Assembly (NCBI RefSeq): GCF_032118995.1
Contig: NC_092649.1
Span: 21,203,832 to 21,267,831, forward strand
Length of the DNA: 64,000 bases
Direction: 5' to 3'
Source of the DNA: Asterias amurensis
Taxonomy: Eukaryota; Echinodermata; Asteroidea; Forcipulatida; Asteriidae
Shown: positions 43,951 through 57,400 of the stretch, piece by piece
Position numbering within the stretch: position 1 is the stretch's first letter
Layout: the number at the start of each line of letters is the position of its first letter
Position numbers and translations under genes: made by a program
Notes under the pieces: generated by a model
Seen by the model: only the letters and a program-made list of their open reading frames with translations
Databases searched by the model: none
Told to the model about the DNA's origin: nothing

Positions 43951-44237
43951 ACCGAGGCCATTGCCTCCTATGCCACTGGTCTTGGCCTTGGTGCCCCATC
44001 GAAAGTTTACCAGAGGCTTTTTAAAGGTTTTCAAATGTTACCCTTTGCAAAATGAAAATGGCCTTGCCCTTTCGAAGATGGAATTCCAGGCCTGTGTTGC
44101 AACTATATAAACAGATATTTGGGTGAATATTGCATTTGGGCGTGCTTCACTTTTGCCTGCTCTGTTGCTTGTATTTTTGTCGCCGGTAGGTCAGATGCTG
44201 CTGTTGAATTGAAGTCTTGTAGACACTTTACATGGCG

Positions 44238-44271
44238 CTTCTTCTTCTTCTTCTTCTTCTTCTTCTTCCAG
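44238..44271 (+). repeat. CTT microsatellite
   Basis: About eleven CTT units. Confidence 0.93.
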
Positions 44272-44629
44272 GTATAGTGCAGACTTCATGTATGAAGATG
44301 TATGTTCAAGTATCAGTCCGGCGGTAATTGCAATACTTATTTTGATGACCAGATAGATTAACGAATAACAAGACTATAATATACATATTCAAATTGTTGA
44401 GGGAAATGTTAAAACTTATTAAAGTTAAAACATAATTTACCATAAAATAAATGAACATTTGAAATAGAATTATCACCATTTTGGAAAAGTTTCTGTATAA
44501 AAGTGGTGGCGCCATAGTACGGAAACTAAAGACTTTGTAAAGTTATCCACAATTTTTCCTAGCAAAAACCAAATGAATCCACTGTCAGTGTCAGTGTCCT
44601 CTGTACTGTAGTCCTCTTCACAAAAACAT

Positions 44630-45009
44630 CCGAGGGGGCGGCAAAGATCGCGCGTGTTCGAAGTTTGCGTCCGAGCTATCCTGCGCAAATTCAAACTCAT
44701 GCAATGAAAAAGACAAACCGCGCATATTACAAAAGTGGCCATTTTCAAAGATTGCGGCCAACATATACTGATGGCGACACAACTTCCGGCATGTCCGGTC
44801 TTTGGAGTTCACCTTGAATTGAACACAATTTTACCGATGTTTCATAAGCTATGAAAGTAAAACACTTCACAAGGAGTTAAATGTCTACCTCCATGAATAG
44901 TCTCATGTCATAATAATATTAAAATAAGTTGTTATATCATACTTTACTTACTTTTCAACTAAGATAAAAACTAAAGTTGTTGCCCTGCGCTTTCTGCTGC
45001 TGCTCTGTC
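44630..45009 (-). repeat. Inverted copy of the MRPS33 first-exon region
   Basis: Read on minus it matches 4941-5330: GACAGAGCAGC, AGGGCAACA, TTGAAAAGTAAGTA, GAGACTATTCATGGAGGTAG, AAACATCGGTAAAAT, GGCCACTTTTGTAAT, TTTGCGCAG and GCGATCTTTGCC occur in the same order. Confidence 0.85.
44952..45009 (-). promoter_or_regulatory. ABCC9: Probable SUR-like noncoding first exon
   Basis: On the minus strand GTTGAAAA/GTAAGTA gives a donor at 44951-44950, and an acceptor lies at 43132-43131, 31 bases before the ATG. The exon and its flanks resemble the MRPS33 first exon in inverted orientation. The transcription start and exact 5' limit are not visible. Confidence 0.45.
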
Positions 45010-45121
45010 TACACAGCGCCCTCTGTTGTTGAATACGTGGCCAGGGTACGTGATGGAGATGTTACACTAAAAATCGAGCCAGCCAGAACATCATCATCTA
45101 CTCAAAAAAAGTCAATGAATT
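45010..45121. promoter_or_regulatory. Head-to-head interval between the SUR-like first exon and sortilin start
   Basis: The inferred SUR first exon (minus) and the sortilin start codon (plus) are about 110 bp apart, so both start regions share one short interval. No TATA box is obvious. A shared bidirectional promoter is inferred from spacing only. Confidence 0.4.
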
Positions 45122-45436
45122 ATGGCGTTTTCTAAGATAAATCAGAGTACAGTTGTCGTAGTATTTATGCTGATTGTCACTTGCTCCAGCTCTGTGTTTG
45201 AATGGAATCAAGGAATTCGAGACCGAAGACATGCAATAAATGCAGCGGATGAAGTCCACCAAGCCGAAGGGCAATTTGACTCTGCTGATGAGAAAGTGAA
45301 AACAAACGTTGAGGGACGTGAAAGAAGAAGAGTTCCCAGGGACGTCGACCCAGGAGGAGGAGGCACATCTTCATCAACAGATTCTTTGTGTCTCATCAAC
45401 GATGCTCAAGCACAGCTTAAAAAACATACTCAAGTT
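45122..45436 (+). CDS. SORT1: Sortilin exon 1: signal peptide and propeptide
   Basis: 105 codons. A hydrophobic core (TVVVVFMLIVTCSSS) is followed by a charged propeptide and the basic cleavage site. The Cys in SLCLINDA matches the first mature-chain Cys. It ends HTQV before GTAAGG. Confidence 0.92.
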
Positions 45437-48400
45437 GTAAGGCTAAACACTAATCTAACTAAATCATAAATAAATGAATGATTGATATAAAAAAATTGTA
45501 ATAATGATAGGCCGAGCTTTATTTGTTTGATGTTTACTTGCATGTACCTACCTGGTGTGGCAGTTTCAACTTTCCGCCAAGTTCAGTTTTCCGAATTACC
45601 AAATACGGTAACATTTCGTCATGTGATGCCTGCGCACAGCAAGCGAAAGTAGTAAATTTTTAGTGCCGTATTGAGTCATCCGTGTTACTCTCGGGTAGCT
45701 GTCATGGCGCCATCCACGGGTACAACGAGCGGCGAATGCGTGGATTGTATGAGAGAATTTGGTGTGAAGACCAAGCAAATTATCCTGTATTTAACCAGTG
45801 GTACATATATACCGAAGAAGCGTCAGAGAATCAGAAGATTTTTTGTTTTATTCTGGTTTAGTTTAATAATTAAATAATAAATTTATTTATTACCGTTTTT
45901 TATTTGATTTATTTAGTTATTTAGTTATTTTTATTTCACTGAACTACAGTACTCGCCAGGGTACTTGCGGCGGTATTTTTTTCTGGCTACGTCACCCGGA
46001 AAACTGAACACGTCGGTAACCTAAAACCGTTTCAACAACGTGCTGAAATGTCCGGCTACGTCACCCAGAAAACTGTACACGCCAGAAAGCTAAAACCGTT
46101 CGAACAACGTGCTGAAATGTCCGGCTACGTCACCCGGAAAACTGAACACGACAGAAGACTGAAACCTCCACACCGGTACTGACTAGTGAGTTAGCGTTGA
46201 TGTAGCCGGCATGATATTTTGCTGACTTAACCAATTGTGGGGATGGAGTATGAGATGAGAGTAGTGTAGTGTGACTGATGAGTGAGCCTGGTTTATTACT
46301 CCTCCAGCCTAGTACTAGAACAATGGGTTCATTCTGCTATAGTCTCCACAAGACGTTAGCCGAACGATCAACCTCATAGTTCTAGGAGTAAGCCTTGGTT
46401 GGTTCATACTACCTGCGAATATACTTCCTCTTGCGACTTTTGACATCACATGGCTATTTTTGCAGCAAATGTTTCAAGTCAACTGTTGCAAATTATTTGT
46501 TGCGAAATTGTGACATCAAAATTCAAATCGCATTCAGCAGGAAGTATGAATCTGACATGTAGTTTAGATTTATTTATAGTTTATTAAAGGCAGTGGACAC
46601 TATTGGTAACTACTCAAAATAATTATCAGCATAAAACCTCACTTGGTAACGAGTAATGGGGAGAGAATGATAGTATAAAACATTGTGAGAAACGGCTACC
46701 TCTGAAGTGATGTAGTTTTCGAGAAAGAAGTAATTTTCCACGAATTTGATTCCGAGACCTCAAGTCAAGCATCTGAAAGCACACAATTTCGTGCGACAAG
46801 GGTGTTTTTCTTTCATAGTTATCTCGCAACTCAGACGACCAATTGAGCTCAAATTTTCACAGGTTTGTTATTTTATGCATATTATGTTTAGATACTCCAA
46901 GTGAGAAGACTGGTCTTTGACAATTACCAATAGTGTCCAGTGTCTTTAAGTGGGGTAAAGTTGCAAATTTTTTGTTCTGTGTGTTTGTTTGTTTGCAGTA
47001 TCAGTTTAATGACAGTAACTTCAACTTGGCAATGATATGGACTGGAACTGATGGCAAGGTAAGGTGTACATGTAAGCTTACATTGGTAGTCTAGGTGCAA
47101 GACATTATGTTATTGCTATTGATCAACACTGCAGGAGCTAGAAACCACGGACATGTTTTACGTGTGATGGAAGAGTTTTCCTAATGGCGCCTGCTATCGT
47201 TTGATGTTATCTCTGAGCCATTTCGTTGTGTTTTGTCACTCTGTCTTTACTATTTGTGTTCTTGTTCTTGTTGTCATGGCAGTGTGTTTGTCTGTCCATC
47301 AGGCAAACAGTTGTTTGTTTGTCTGTCCATCAGGCATACAGTTGTGTGTTTGTCTGTCCATCAGGCATACAGTTGTGTGTTTGTCTGTCCATCAGGCATA
47401 CAGTTGTTTGTTTGTCTGTCCATCAGGCATACAGTTGTGTGTTTGTCTGTCTGTCCATCAGGCATACAGTTGTGTATTTGTCTGTCCATCAGGCATACAG
47501 TTGTGTATTTGTCTGTCTGTCTATCAGGCATACAGTTGTGTATTTGTCTGTCCATCAGGCATACAGTTGTGTGTTTGTCTGTCTATCAGGCATACAGTTG
47601 TGTGTTTGTCAAATAATGACCTACTTTCAAAGAAGATTGTTCTTTCTTGGGTTGTTAATGTGGTATATAATACAAGTTTCTCACAGCTTAAATAGGAATG
47701 CAAGCTGTCTGACAATGCAATGTTCTTATATTGATGTCTTACAGGAGCTATTGGCCCTAACTACAATGGAGTATGGATTTTTTGCAGCCCAGTCCAAGCT
47801 GTGGATAAGGTTGGCTAACTTTCTCTCATAATATATTACATTATTTTAAATCTATTCATTCCATTCTTAAGAACAGATATCTGTAAAACTTAAAGGCAGT
47901 GGACACTATTGGTAATTACTCAAAATAATTAATAGCATGAAACCTTACTTGGTAACGAGTAATGGGGAGCTGTTGATGCTAAAAAAACATTGTGAGAAAC
48001 AGCGCCCTCTGAAGTAATGTAGTTTTCGAGAAAGAAGTAATTTTCCACAAATTTGATTTCGAGACCTCAGATTTAGAATTTGAGGCCTTGAAATCAAGCA
48101 TCTGAAAGCACACATCTTTGTGTGACAAGGGTGTTTTTTCTTTCATTATTATCTCGCAACTTCGATGACTGATTGAGCTCAAATGTTCAGGTTTGTTATT
48201 TTATGCGTATGTTGAGATACACGAAGTGAGAAGACTGGTCTTTGACATGTATTTAAAGTTACTGGACACTATACCAATAGTGTCCAGTAACTTTAAATAC
48301 ATATCTGCTGATGATATCCATTCTTTCAGTCATTGTTTTATTCAGAATGTATTACAGCTTAACAGTATTCTATTGTTTATTTTTGGAAAAGTAAATTATG

Positions 48401-51400
48401 ATTGTTGTTCGTCTTTGATCTCACCACGCAACTAAAATCTGTGAAAATGCCATACAAACTATTTCTTTTATATAATAATTTATACAAAGACAATAATTCA
48501 AATTTATTTATTAATGAGCTGAGATGTGATTGATAAACGCGGCTCAGTGCTAACAAGTTTTTAATTAAAATGTTATTATTTATATTGTATTGCAGTAAAG
48601 ACTTTGGTGTAACCTTCCATAGCATCAATGATCTGATAGACGGAGCCATCATAAGATCTTCCAATGGAATCTTTAAGAGTTCTCTCGACCCCCAGAAAGT
48701 AAGTAGTTCCACACTAGTGAAACCCCCTTATTTTTTTATGTCATTCTACGCTTTATACACAGCTAGGGCAGAAGTTTGACGTTTGCACAGTAATGGTGAT
48801 CGTAAGCGCAGTATTCAGCGGTAAGCAGAGCCATAAAATTGTGCCCTGGTCATGTGTGCCTGTGCTGAATTCATAAGCGTGCATTTTAGTACATTTTTTT
48901 AGGTGAGTCATTTATGTATAGGTTTGAATTTATTGAAGAGTAAAAAGACTCTAAGACTTAATAGATAAACATTTGTATTAGGGTAAAATAATATTATCTT
49001 TTGCTTTAGCCATTTACACCGATGTTTGTTAGCACTGTATAATCAGTACTTTCTTGAGCTCTGTGAAAAAAAACCACAGGCATATTACTCGGATGGGATT
49101 TGAACCCCGGACCTTTAGGATTCGAACTGCCTCTAGCTACCGGGCAATCTTGATGGTCTGCAGGCATGCAACTTTTTCTCGGATCAGCTGATTTCCTCTT
49201 TAAGACTTCATGTAATCTCATAATGAAGTTGAGCAGTTAAAGACACTGGACACTATTGTCAAAGACGTGTCTTCTCACTTTGTGTATCTCAACATATGCA
49301 TAAAATAATAAACCTGTGAAAATTGGAGCTCAATCAGTCATAGAAGTTGCGAGATAATAATGAAAGAAAAATCACCCTTGTCACCTGAAGTTGTGTGCTT
49401 TCAGAAATCTGAGGTCTCAAAACCAAATTCGTGGAAAATTCTTTTCTTCTTCCAAAACTACTCCACTTCAGAGGGAGCCGTTTCTCAAAATGTTTTATAC
49501 TATTAACCTCTCCCCATTACTCGTTACCAAGTAAGGTTGTTGGCTAATAGCTATTTTGAGTAATTACCAATAGTGTCCACTGTCATTAAGGTTCATTTGA
49601 GCAGTTAATAGCCTCACTGTATATATAACATAATTGAAAAACATGATGAGAAAATTTGCTACATTTTCTAATTTATTTGTAGATTATTCTAGTATCGTAC
49701 ATGGAGGATATGGCACAGACTCAGACTCGCTTGTACATCACAGAAGATGGCGGACAAACATTCCAGAAAAAGGTTGCTTCATTCTACTTAGATGGAGCTA
49801 TTATATTCCATGCTACAGACCCCAATAAGCTATTGGCACATTCGCCATATCAAGAGGTGAGTTACTACTCTCAATAATCACTCAATCCTTGCATGCTACA
49901 GACTCCAATAATCTATTGGCACATTCGCCATATCAAGAGGTCAGTTACTACCCTCAATAATCACTCAATCCTTGCATGCTACAGACTCCAATAATCTATT
50001 GGCACATTCGCCATATCAAGAGGTGAGTTACTACCCTCAATAATCACTCAATCCTTGCATGCTACAGACTCCAATAATCTTTAGGCACATTCGCCATATC
50101 AAGAGGTGAGTTAGTACCCTCACTAATCACTCAATCCTTGCATGCTTCAGACTCCAATAATCTATTGGCACATTCGCCATATCAAGAGGTGAGTTACTAC
50201 TCTCAATAATCACTCAATCCTTGCATGCTACAGACTCCAATAAGCTATTGGCACATTCGCCATATCAAGAGGTCAGTTACTACCCTCAATAATCACTCAA
50301 TCCTTGCTTAGGCTTTGTCCAAATTGGCTGCTACAGCTATCTGGCTATAGACCCATTGCATTTGACGTCACACTCTCAAAAAGGAGGCAGATCATTGGAC
50401 AATAGCTGTTCTCTGTGTGTAAAAACATGCGCGTGACCTCAGCGTACATGTACATGTACCTGTAGAGTTTCACGTTATGCAAGGGAGAACTATTGATTTC
50501 TTATAATAGATGTTAAATTTGCATCGGGGATAAAGAATATTAATTTTGGTTTTTACCCATACACCGATGTGTGTTAGCACTGTATACTCAGTACTTTCCC
50601 GAGTCCTGTGAAAAAATATCACAGGCATGTTACTCGGGTGGGATTCGAACCCACGACCCTTGCAATTCTAGAGCAGTGTCTTGCCAACTAGACTACCGAG
50701 GTTGCCGGCAGCTAGAGGCAGTTCGAATCCTATGTTTTTGGCAGCGGGTACCGCAACGATATAATAGATGTTAAATTTGCATCGGGGATAAAGAATATTA
50801 ATTTTGGTTTTTACCCATACACCGATGTGTGTTAGCACTGTATACTCAGTACTTTCCCGAGTCCTGTGAAAAAATATCACAGGCATGTTACTCGGGTGGG
50901 ATTCGAACCCACGACCCTTGCAATTCTAGAGCAGTGTCTTGCCAACTAGACTACCGAGGTTGCCGGCAGCTAGAGGCAGTTCGAATCCTATGTTTTGGCA
51001 GCGGGTACCGCAACGATATAATAGATGTTAAATTTGCATCGGGGATAAAGAATATTAATTTTGGTTTTTACCCATACACCGATGTGTGTTAGCACTGTAT
51101 ACTCAGTACTTTCCCGAGTCCTGTGAAAAAATATCACAGGCATGTTACTCGGGTGGGATTCGAACCCACGACCCTTGCAATTCTAGAGCAGTGTCTTGCC
51201 AACTAGACTACCGAGGTTGCCGGCAGCTAGAGGCAGTTCGAATCCTATGTTTTGGCAGCGGGTACCGCAACGATATAATAGATGTTAAATTTGCATCGGG
51301 GATAAAGAATATTAATTTTGGTTTTTACCCATACACCGATGTGTGTTAGCACTGTATACTCAGTACTTTCCCGAGTCCTGTGAAAAAATATCACAGGCAT

Positions 51401-54400
51401 GTTACTCGGGTGGGATTCGAACCCACGACCCTTGCAATTCTAGAGCAGTGTCTTGCCAACTAGACTACCGAGGTTGCCGGCAGCTAGAGGCAGTTCGAAT
51501 CCTATGTTTTGGCAGCGGGTACCGCAACGATATAATAGATGTTAAATTTGCATCGGGGATAAAGAATATTAATTTTGGTTTTTACCCATACACCGATGTG
51601 TGTTAGCACTGTATACTCAGTACTTTCCCGAGTCCTGTGAAAAAATATCACAGGCATGTTACTCGGGTGGGATTCGAACCCACGACCCTTGCAATTCTAG
51701 AGCAGTGTCTATGAATCCTATGTTTTGGCAGCGGGTACCGCAACGATATAATAGATGTTAAATTTGCATCGGGGATTCGAACTGCCTCTAGCTGCCGGCA
51801 ACCTCGGTAGTCTAGTTGGCAAGACACTGCTCTAGAATTGCAAGGGTCGTGGGTTCGAATCCCACCCGAGTAACATGCCTGTGATATTTTTTCACAGGAC
51901 TCGGGAAAGTACTGAGTATACAGTGCTAACACACATCGGTGTATGGGTAAAAACCAAAATTAATATTCTTTATCCCCGATGCAAATTTAACATCTATTAT
52001 ATCGTTGCGGTACCCGCTGCCAAAACATAGGATTCGAACTGCCTCTAGCTGCCGGCAACCTCGGTAGTCTAGTTGGCAAGACACTGCTCTAGAATTGCAA
52101 GGGTCGTGGGTTCGAATCCCACCCGAGTAACATGCCTGTGATATTTTTTCACAGGACTCGGGAAAGTACTGAGTATACAGTGCTAACACACATCGGTGTA
52201 TGGGTAAAAACCAAAATTAATATTCTTTATCCCCGATGCAAATTTAACATCTATTATATCGTTGCGGTACCCGCTGCCAAAACATAGGATTCGAACTGCC
52301 TCTAGCTGCCGGCAACCTCGGTAGTCTAGTTGGCAAGACACTGCTCTAGAATTGCAAGGGTCGTGGGTTCGAATCCCACCCGAGTAACATGCCTGTGATA
52401 TTTTTTCACAGGACTCGGGAAAGTACTGAGTATACAGTGCTAACACACATCGGTGTATGGGTAAAAACCAAAATTAATATTGATTTCTTACACAACACAA
52501 TACAGAGGGCCTTCGAACAATGCGCGTAATTTTGGCCGTCAACTCTCTTGTGTGCATATTTGTATACAGTTTTAACACCCAAAATGACACCCAGGATAGG
52601 CACATGTGAGTACGCTGTGCATGGCTACACCTAGGTTTCTGCATCATCATGCTGATTGAATTAGTTTTTATATGAATTGTTAACTTTGTACATATTATTT
52701 TATATCTGTGTAGCCTTTCCTGTAATTGGCGGCCCGTCTGCTGTGGGTTTGGTCAATAAATATAATATACAATATTTTGATGATTATTGTGTTTATAATT
52801 GATATTCATGTTTCCCAGTTGTGAGTAATAACTGTTCCATTTGTATCAAACTGTCCTGGTTATTCTACTTTAATTAATCATACTTTTTATTTATAACTTA
52901 GTGGTTGAAAGTAAAAACTCTACTAGGGCAGTATACTATACAGATGAATCAATACCTGCTAGAGTCGGAACTCTAGTTTTACATGTATTCCAAAACAGCT
53001 GTATCTTTACTGTGTGTTGCATAGCACTTGGATTATAATTTACTGTAATATAAATCTGTACATCATTTCTCCAGTTTTCGGTTTGGATTTCTGATGACTT
53101 TGGTAAAAGTTGGACATCTGTACGAAAGAATGTGATGATTTACTCATGGGGAACAGTAGAAATGGAACCAGGCACTCTTTTTGTTGCAACATTGGACAAT
53201 GCAGAGAAACAGAATGATGGTAAGTTTGGAATAACAGGTGAGAAGACTGAATTAAAATAATGAGAATTTTGGAATTATTCAGGCATGATATCCCTCTTTC
53301 TTTAATCTGATTTCAGATTGGGTTTTTTCATCGGAAAAAAATCAGGGAAATTGTTATTAAATAGCCTGAAAAGCTCATCAAAACCTACAGTTAAATAAAG
53401 GGTTAGCGTTCGATTAGCTTCCCTGGGTCAACCCCAGTCTGCCCGCGGTATGTTCAAATAGCTTTGACGTCATTCAGGGGCTCACCCGGGTCAGCCCCAA
53501 GTGCCCTGCTTGTGCAGTGGGTCACTTGGGGCTGGCCCCAGGTGCATAACGTCACCACGAGAGGGTTAGTGGGCGTTTGATTAGCTCTTGTTAGGGGCTC
53601 ACCCAAATGAGCACCGCGGGGTCGCCCAGGGAAGCTAATTTAACGCACCCACTGTACATGTGTGTGTGTACACGTTCATCAGCTCTTGTTTTAGATAAAA
53701 TGTTCCTACTTTTTTTCAAGGGCCAAATATCATGCCAATATCGGCCATGGTATGATGGAACCTGGGCCTTGCCAAACAATGTTAAACAATGGGGGACTTT
53801 TGGGACGCTTGGTGGCAGCAGACTTACCAGGTAAAATCCATTGTTCTCGGTAATGTGCGCATGCTCAGAACTACGTCAGCGATGGAAATTTACCTGGTAA
53901 GTCTGCTGCCACCTAGCGCCTCAAAGTCTCCCATTGTACTCTGCTAATCCTTGTGTGTGCACAAAAAGGACAATTTGGAGCATGAGTTCCAGTACCTCTT
54001 ATCCCTCTTTGTATGGGAGAAAAAATATTGGCACAGTCAGACAGTAAGTGCCTACCTGGGCATGCTACACATTGGAACGCCTAGGGTTAAATTTTGTTTA
54101 CTGGTGAACTGACCCAACCATAAGGAACATTCTGAAACTGTTTCTAGACATACAAAAGTATTGCGTTATAAGACACCGTCCAATAATGAATGATTTCTTT
54201 GTTTTTTCTTTGTTAGAATCTCCTTCATACACGATGTTGAGGTCAACAGACTATGGCAAGTCTTTCAAAAGTAAGTGTCATAAAAAAAAATTGATTTTCA
54301 AGAAAAGAATATGCGATATAGATAATCCATTAACGTAATGTTACTTTCTAAATTCTTATTTTAAATACTATTTTTTTTATCTTCAGAAATAAAGGATGAC

Positions 54401-57400
54401 ATTTACAGCTTTGGAGTGCAGGGAAAATTTGTGTTTGCAGCAATGGATGGATCGCAGGTCAGATATTAGTATTTGGACAGTCATTGTTTATTATTGAATT
54501 CTAAGCGTAGATCTGTGCATTAATAAGCACTTCCCAATGAGAACACAAATAACACTGTATTGAGCCAAGTTGACTGATGTCATAACTAAGTGTCGTGGCC
54601 AGAGTGTGGGATCTCAGCAGAGTGTGGGTTCGAGTCCCAGTCATGACACTTAACCATTGCTTCGTCCTTCAGATGGGACGTAAAGCCGTTGGTCCTTTGT
54701 GTTGTGGACGCACATAAAAAAGCCCAGTGCACTTATTGAACAAAAAGGGGTTCACGCCGGTGTTCCTGGCTGGATTGGCAGCATATTGCGCCACAGCACC
54801 TTGTAAACCATTACATGGTGCTAAGGGTTAGGTCTCATAATTCAAACTTCGTCCCACTCACCTTGCAGTAAATACTTGGCGCTTTGCATCCTTTTGAAAA
54901 AGGTGCGTCATAAATACGGTTATTATAACTAATCATAGCACTGGAAGCAGTCAGTATTTGTATACTAATCAACAGAAGTAGTTAGTTTACACTTGACACA
55001 ACTCACTCAGTTCTTCTTCATCAAATAGAGTAAGTGCTGCCTTTTATTTTACAGATCACTAGATCTATAACATCAGGGAGAGGTTTACGGTAATGCCATG
55101 TGAATATCTCTTTAGAGTAGGGTTGGTTTTGAAAAGAATCGGTGGTTTTCAGAACCAACAATACTTAAAAGAGATATTCACATGCCATATTACCGCAGAC
55201 CTCTCTTACATGTACTTCCACCATGCAAAGTTTCAAATTCTGCAGATCTGTAACATTGACCATACATGTATGTATTCAATCCACAGGGTGATAACAGTAG
55301 ACTGCTGTATGTGTCTAAGGATGATGGCAGTACATGGAACCCAACACAACTACCTATAGTTAACAATGATAGGGTAAGTCTGTCGGTATTAGGGCGGTCA
55401 GGTTTAGGGCGGTCGGGTTTAGGGCAATGGGGTTTAGGGCGGGTGGGTTTAGGGCGGTGGTGATAACAGTAGACTGCTGTATGTGTCTAAGGATGATGGC
55501 AGTACATGGAACCCAACACAGCTACCTATAGTTAACAATGATAGGGTAAGTCTGTCGGTATTAGGGCGGTCAGGTTTAGGGCGGTCGGGTTTAGGGCAAT
55601 GGGGTTTAGGGCGGGTGGGTTTAGGGCGGTGGTGATAACAGTAGACTGCTGTATGTGTCTAAGGATGATGCCAGTACATGGAACCCAACACAACTACCTA
55701 TAGTTAACAATGATAGGGTAAGTCTGTCGTTATAAGGGCAGTCAGGTTTAGGCATTAGGGTGTTGGGGTTTAGGGTGGGTGGGTTTAGGGCGGTGCGGTT
55801 TAGGGCGGGTGGGTTTAGGGCGATGGGTTTAGGGCGATGGGTTTAGGGCGAGTGGGTTTAGGGCGGTGGTGATAACAGTAGACTGCTGTATGTGTCTAAG
55901 GATGATGGCAGTACATGGAACCCAACACACCTACCTATAGTTAACAATGATAGGGTAAGTCTGTCGGTATTAGGGCGGTCGGGTTTAGGGCGGTGGGGTT
56001 TAGGGCGAGTGGGTTTAGGGCGATGGTGATAACAGTAGACTGCTGTATGTGTCTAAGGATGATGGCAGTACATGGAACACAACACAACTACCTATAGTTA
56101 ACAATGACAGGGTAAGTCTGTCGTTATTAGGGCGGTGGGGTCTAGGGCAATGGGGTTTAGGGCGGGTGGGTTTAGGGCGGTGGTGATAACAGTAGACTGC
56201 TGTATGTGTCTAAGGATGATGGCAGTACATGGAACCCTACACAACTACCTATAGTTAACAATGATAGGGTAAGTCTGTCGTTATTAGGGCGGTGGGGTTT
56301 AGGGCGATGGGGTTTAGGGCGGGTGGGTTTAGGGCGGTGGTGATAACAGTAGACTGCTGTATGTGTCTAAGGATGATGGCAGTACATGGAACCCAACACA
56401 ACTACCTATAGTTAACAATGATAGGGTAAGTCTGTCGTTATTAGGGCGGTGGGGTCTAGGGCAATGGGGTTTTGGGCGGGTGGGTTTAGGGCGGTGGTGA
56501 TAACAGTAGACTGCTGTATGTGTCTAAGGATGATGGCAGTACATGGAACCCAACACAACTACCTATAGTTAACAATGATAGGGTAAGTCTGTCGTTATTA
56601 GGGCGGTGGGGTTTAGGGCGATGGGGTTTAGGGCGGGTGGGTTTAGGGCGGTGGTGATAACAGTAGACTGCTGTATGTGTCTAAGGATGATGGCAGTACA
56701 TGGAACCCAACACAACTCCCTATAGTTAACAATGATAGGGTAAGTCTGTCGTTATTAGGGCGGTGGGGTCTAGGGCGATGGGGTTTAGGGCGAGTGGGTT
56801 TAGGGCGGTGGTGATAACAGTAGACTGCTTTATGTGTCTAAGGATGATGGCAGTACATGGAACCCAACACAACTACCTATAGTTAACAATGAAAGGGTAA
56901 GTCTGTCATTATTAGGGCGGTCGGGTTTAGGGCGATGGGGTTTAGGGCGGGTGGGTTTAGGGCGGTGGTGATAACAGTAGACTGCTTTATGTGTCTAAGG
57001 ATGATGGCAGTACATGGAACCCAAAACAACTACCTATAGTTAACAATGATAGGGTAAGTCTGTCGTTATTAGGGCGGTCGGGTTTAGGGCAATGGGGTTT
57101 AGGGCGGGTGGGTTTAGGGCGATGGTGATAACAGTAGACTGCTGTATGTGTCTAAGGATGATGGCAGAACATGGAACCCAACACAACTACCTATAGTTAA
57201 CAATGATAGGGTAAGTCTGTTGGGTTTAGGCCAATGGGGTTGAGGGCAATGAGGTTTAGGGTGGGTGGGTTTAGGACGGTTGGGTTTAGGGCAGGTGGAT
57301 TTAAGGGTATGTATCTAAGGATGATGGCCTTACATAGAACCCAACACAACTACCTATAGTTAACAATGATAGGGTAAGTCTGTCGGTATTAGGGCGGTGG

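Noticed and set aside
45671..45877. Plus-strand frame of 68 residues with CVDCMREFG
   Set aside because: In sortilin intron 1. No family match recognised, no splice support, and low-complexity AT-rich end.
47201..47831. Three overlapping open frames of 127-201 residues, Cys-rich
   Set aside because: All are translations of the 31-bp minisatellite in sortilin intron 2. The longest also runs through genuine exon 3, which is annotated separately.
52304..52385. Possible functional tRNA gene (A box, D-stem and perfect T-arm present)
   Set aside because: The anticodon stem does not pair well, and the same segment is part of the 257-bp SINE unit in many copies.
50571..52446. Repeated 87-residue frames MLALYTQYFPESCEK...
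   Set aside because: Antisense translation of tRNA-derived SINE units; near-identical frames occur at unrelated loci.
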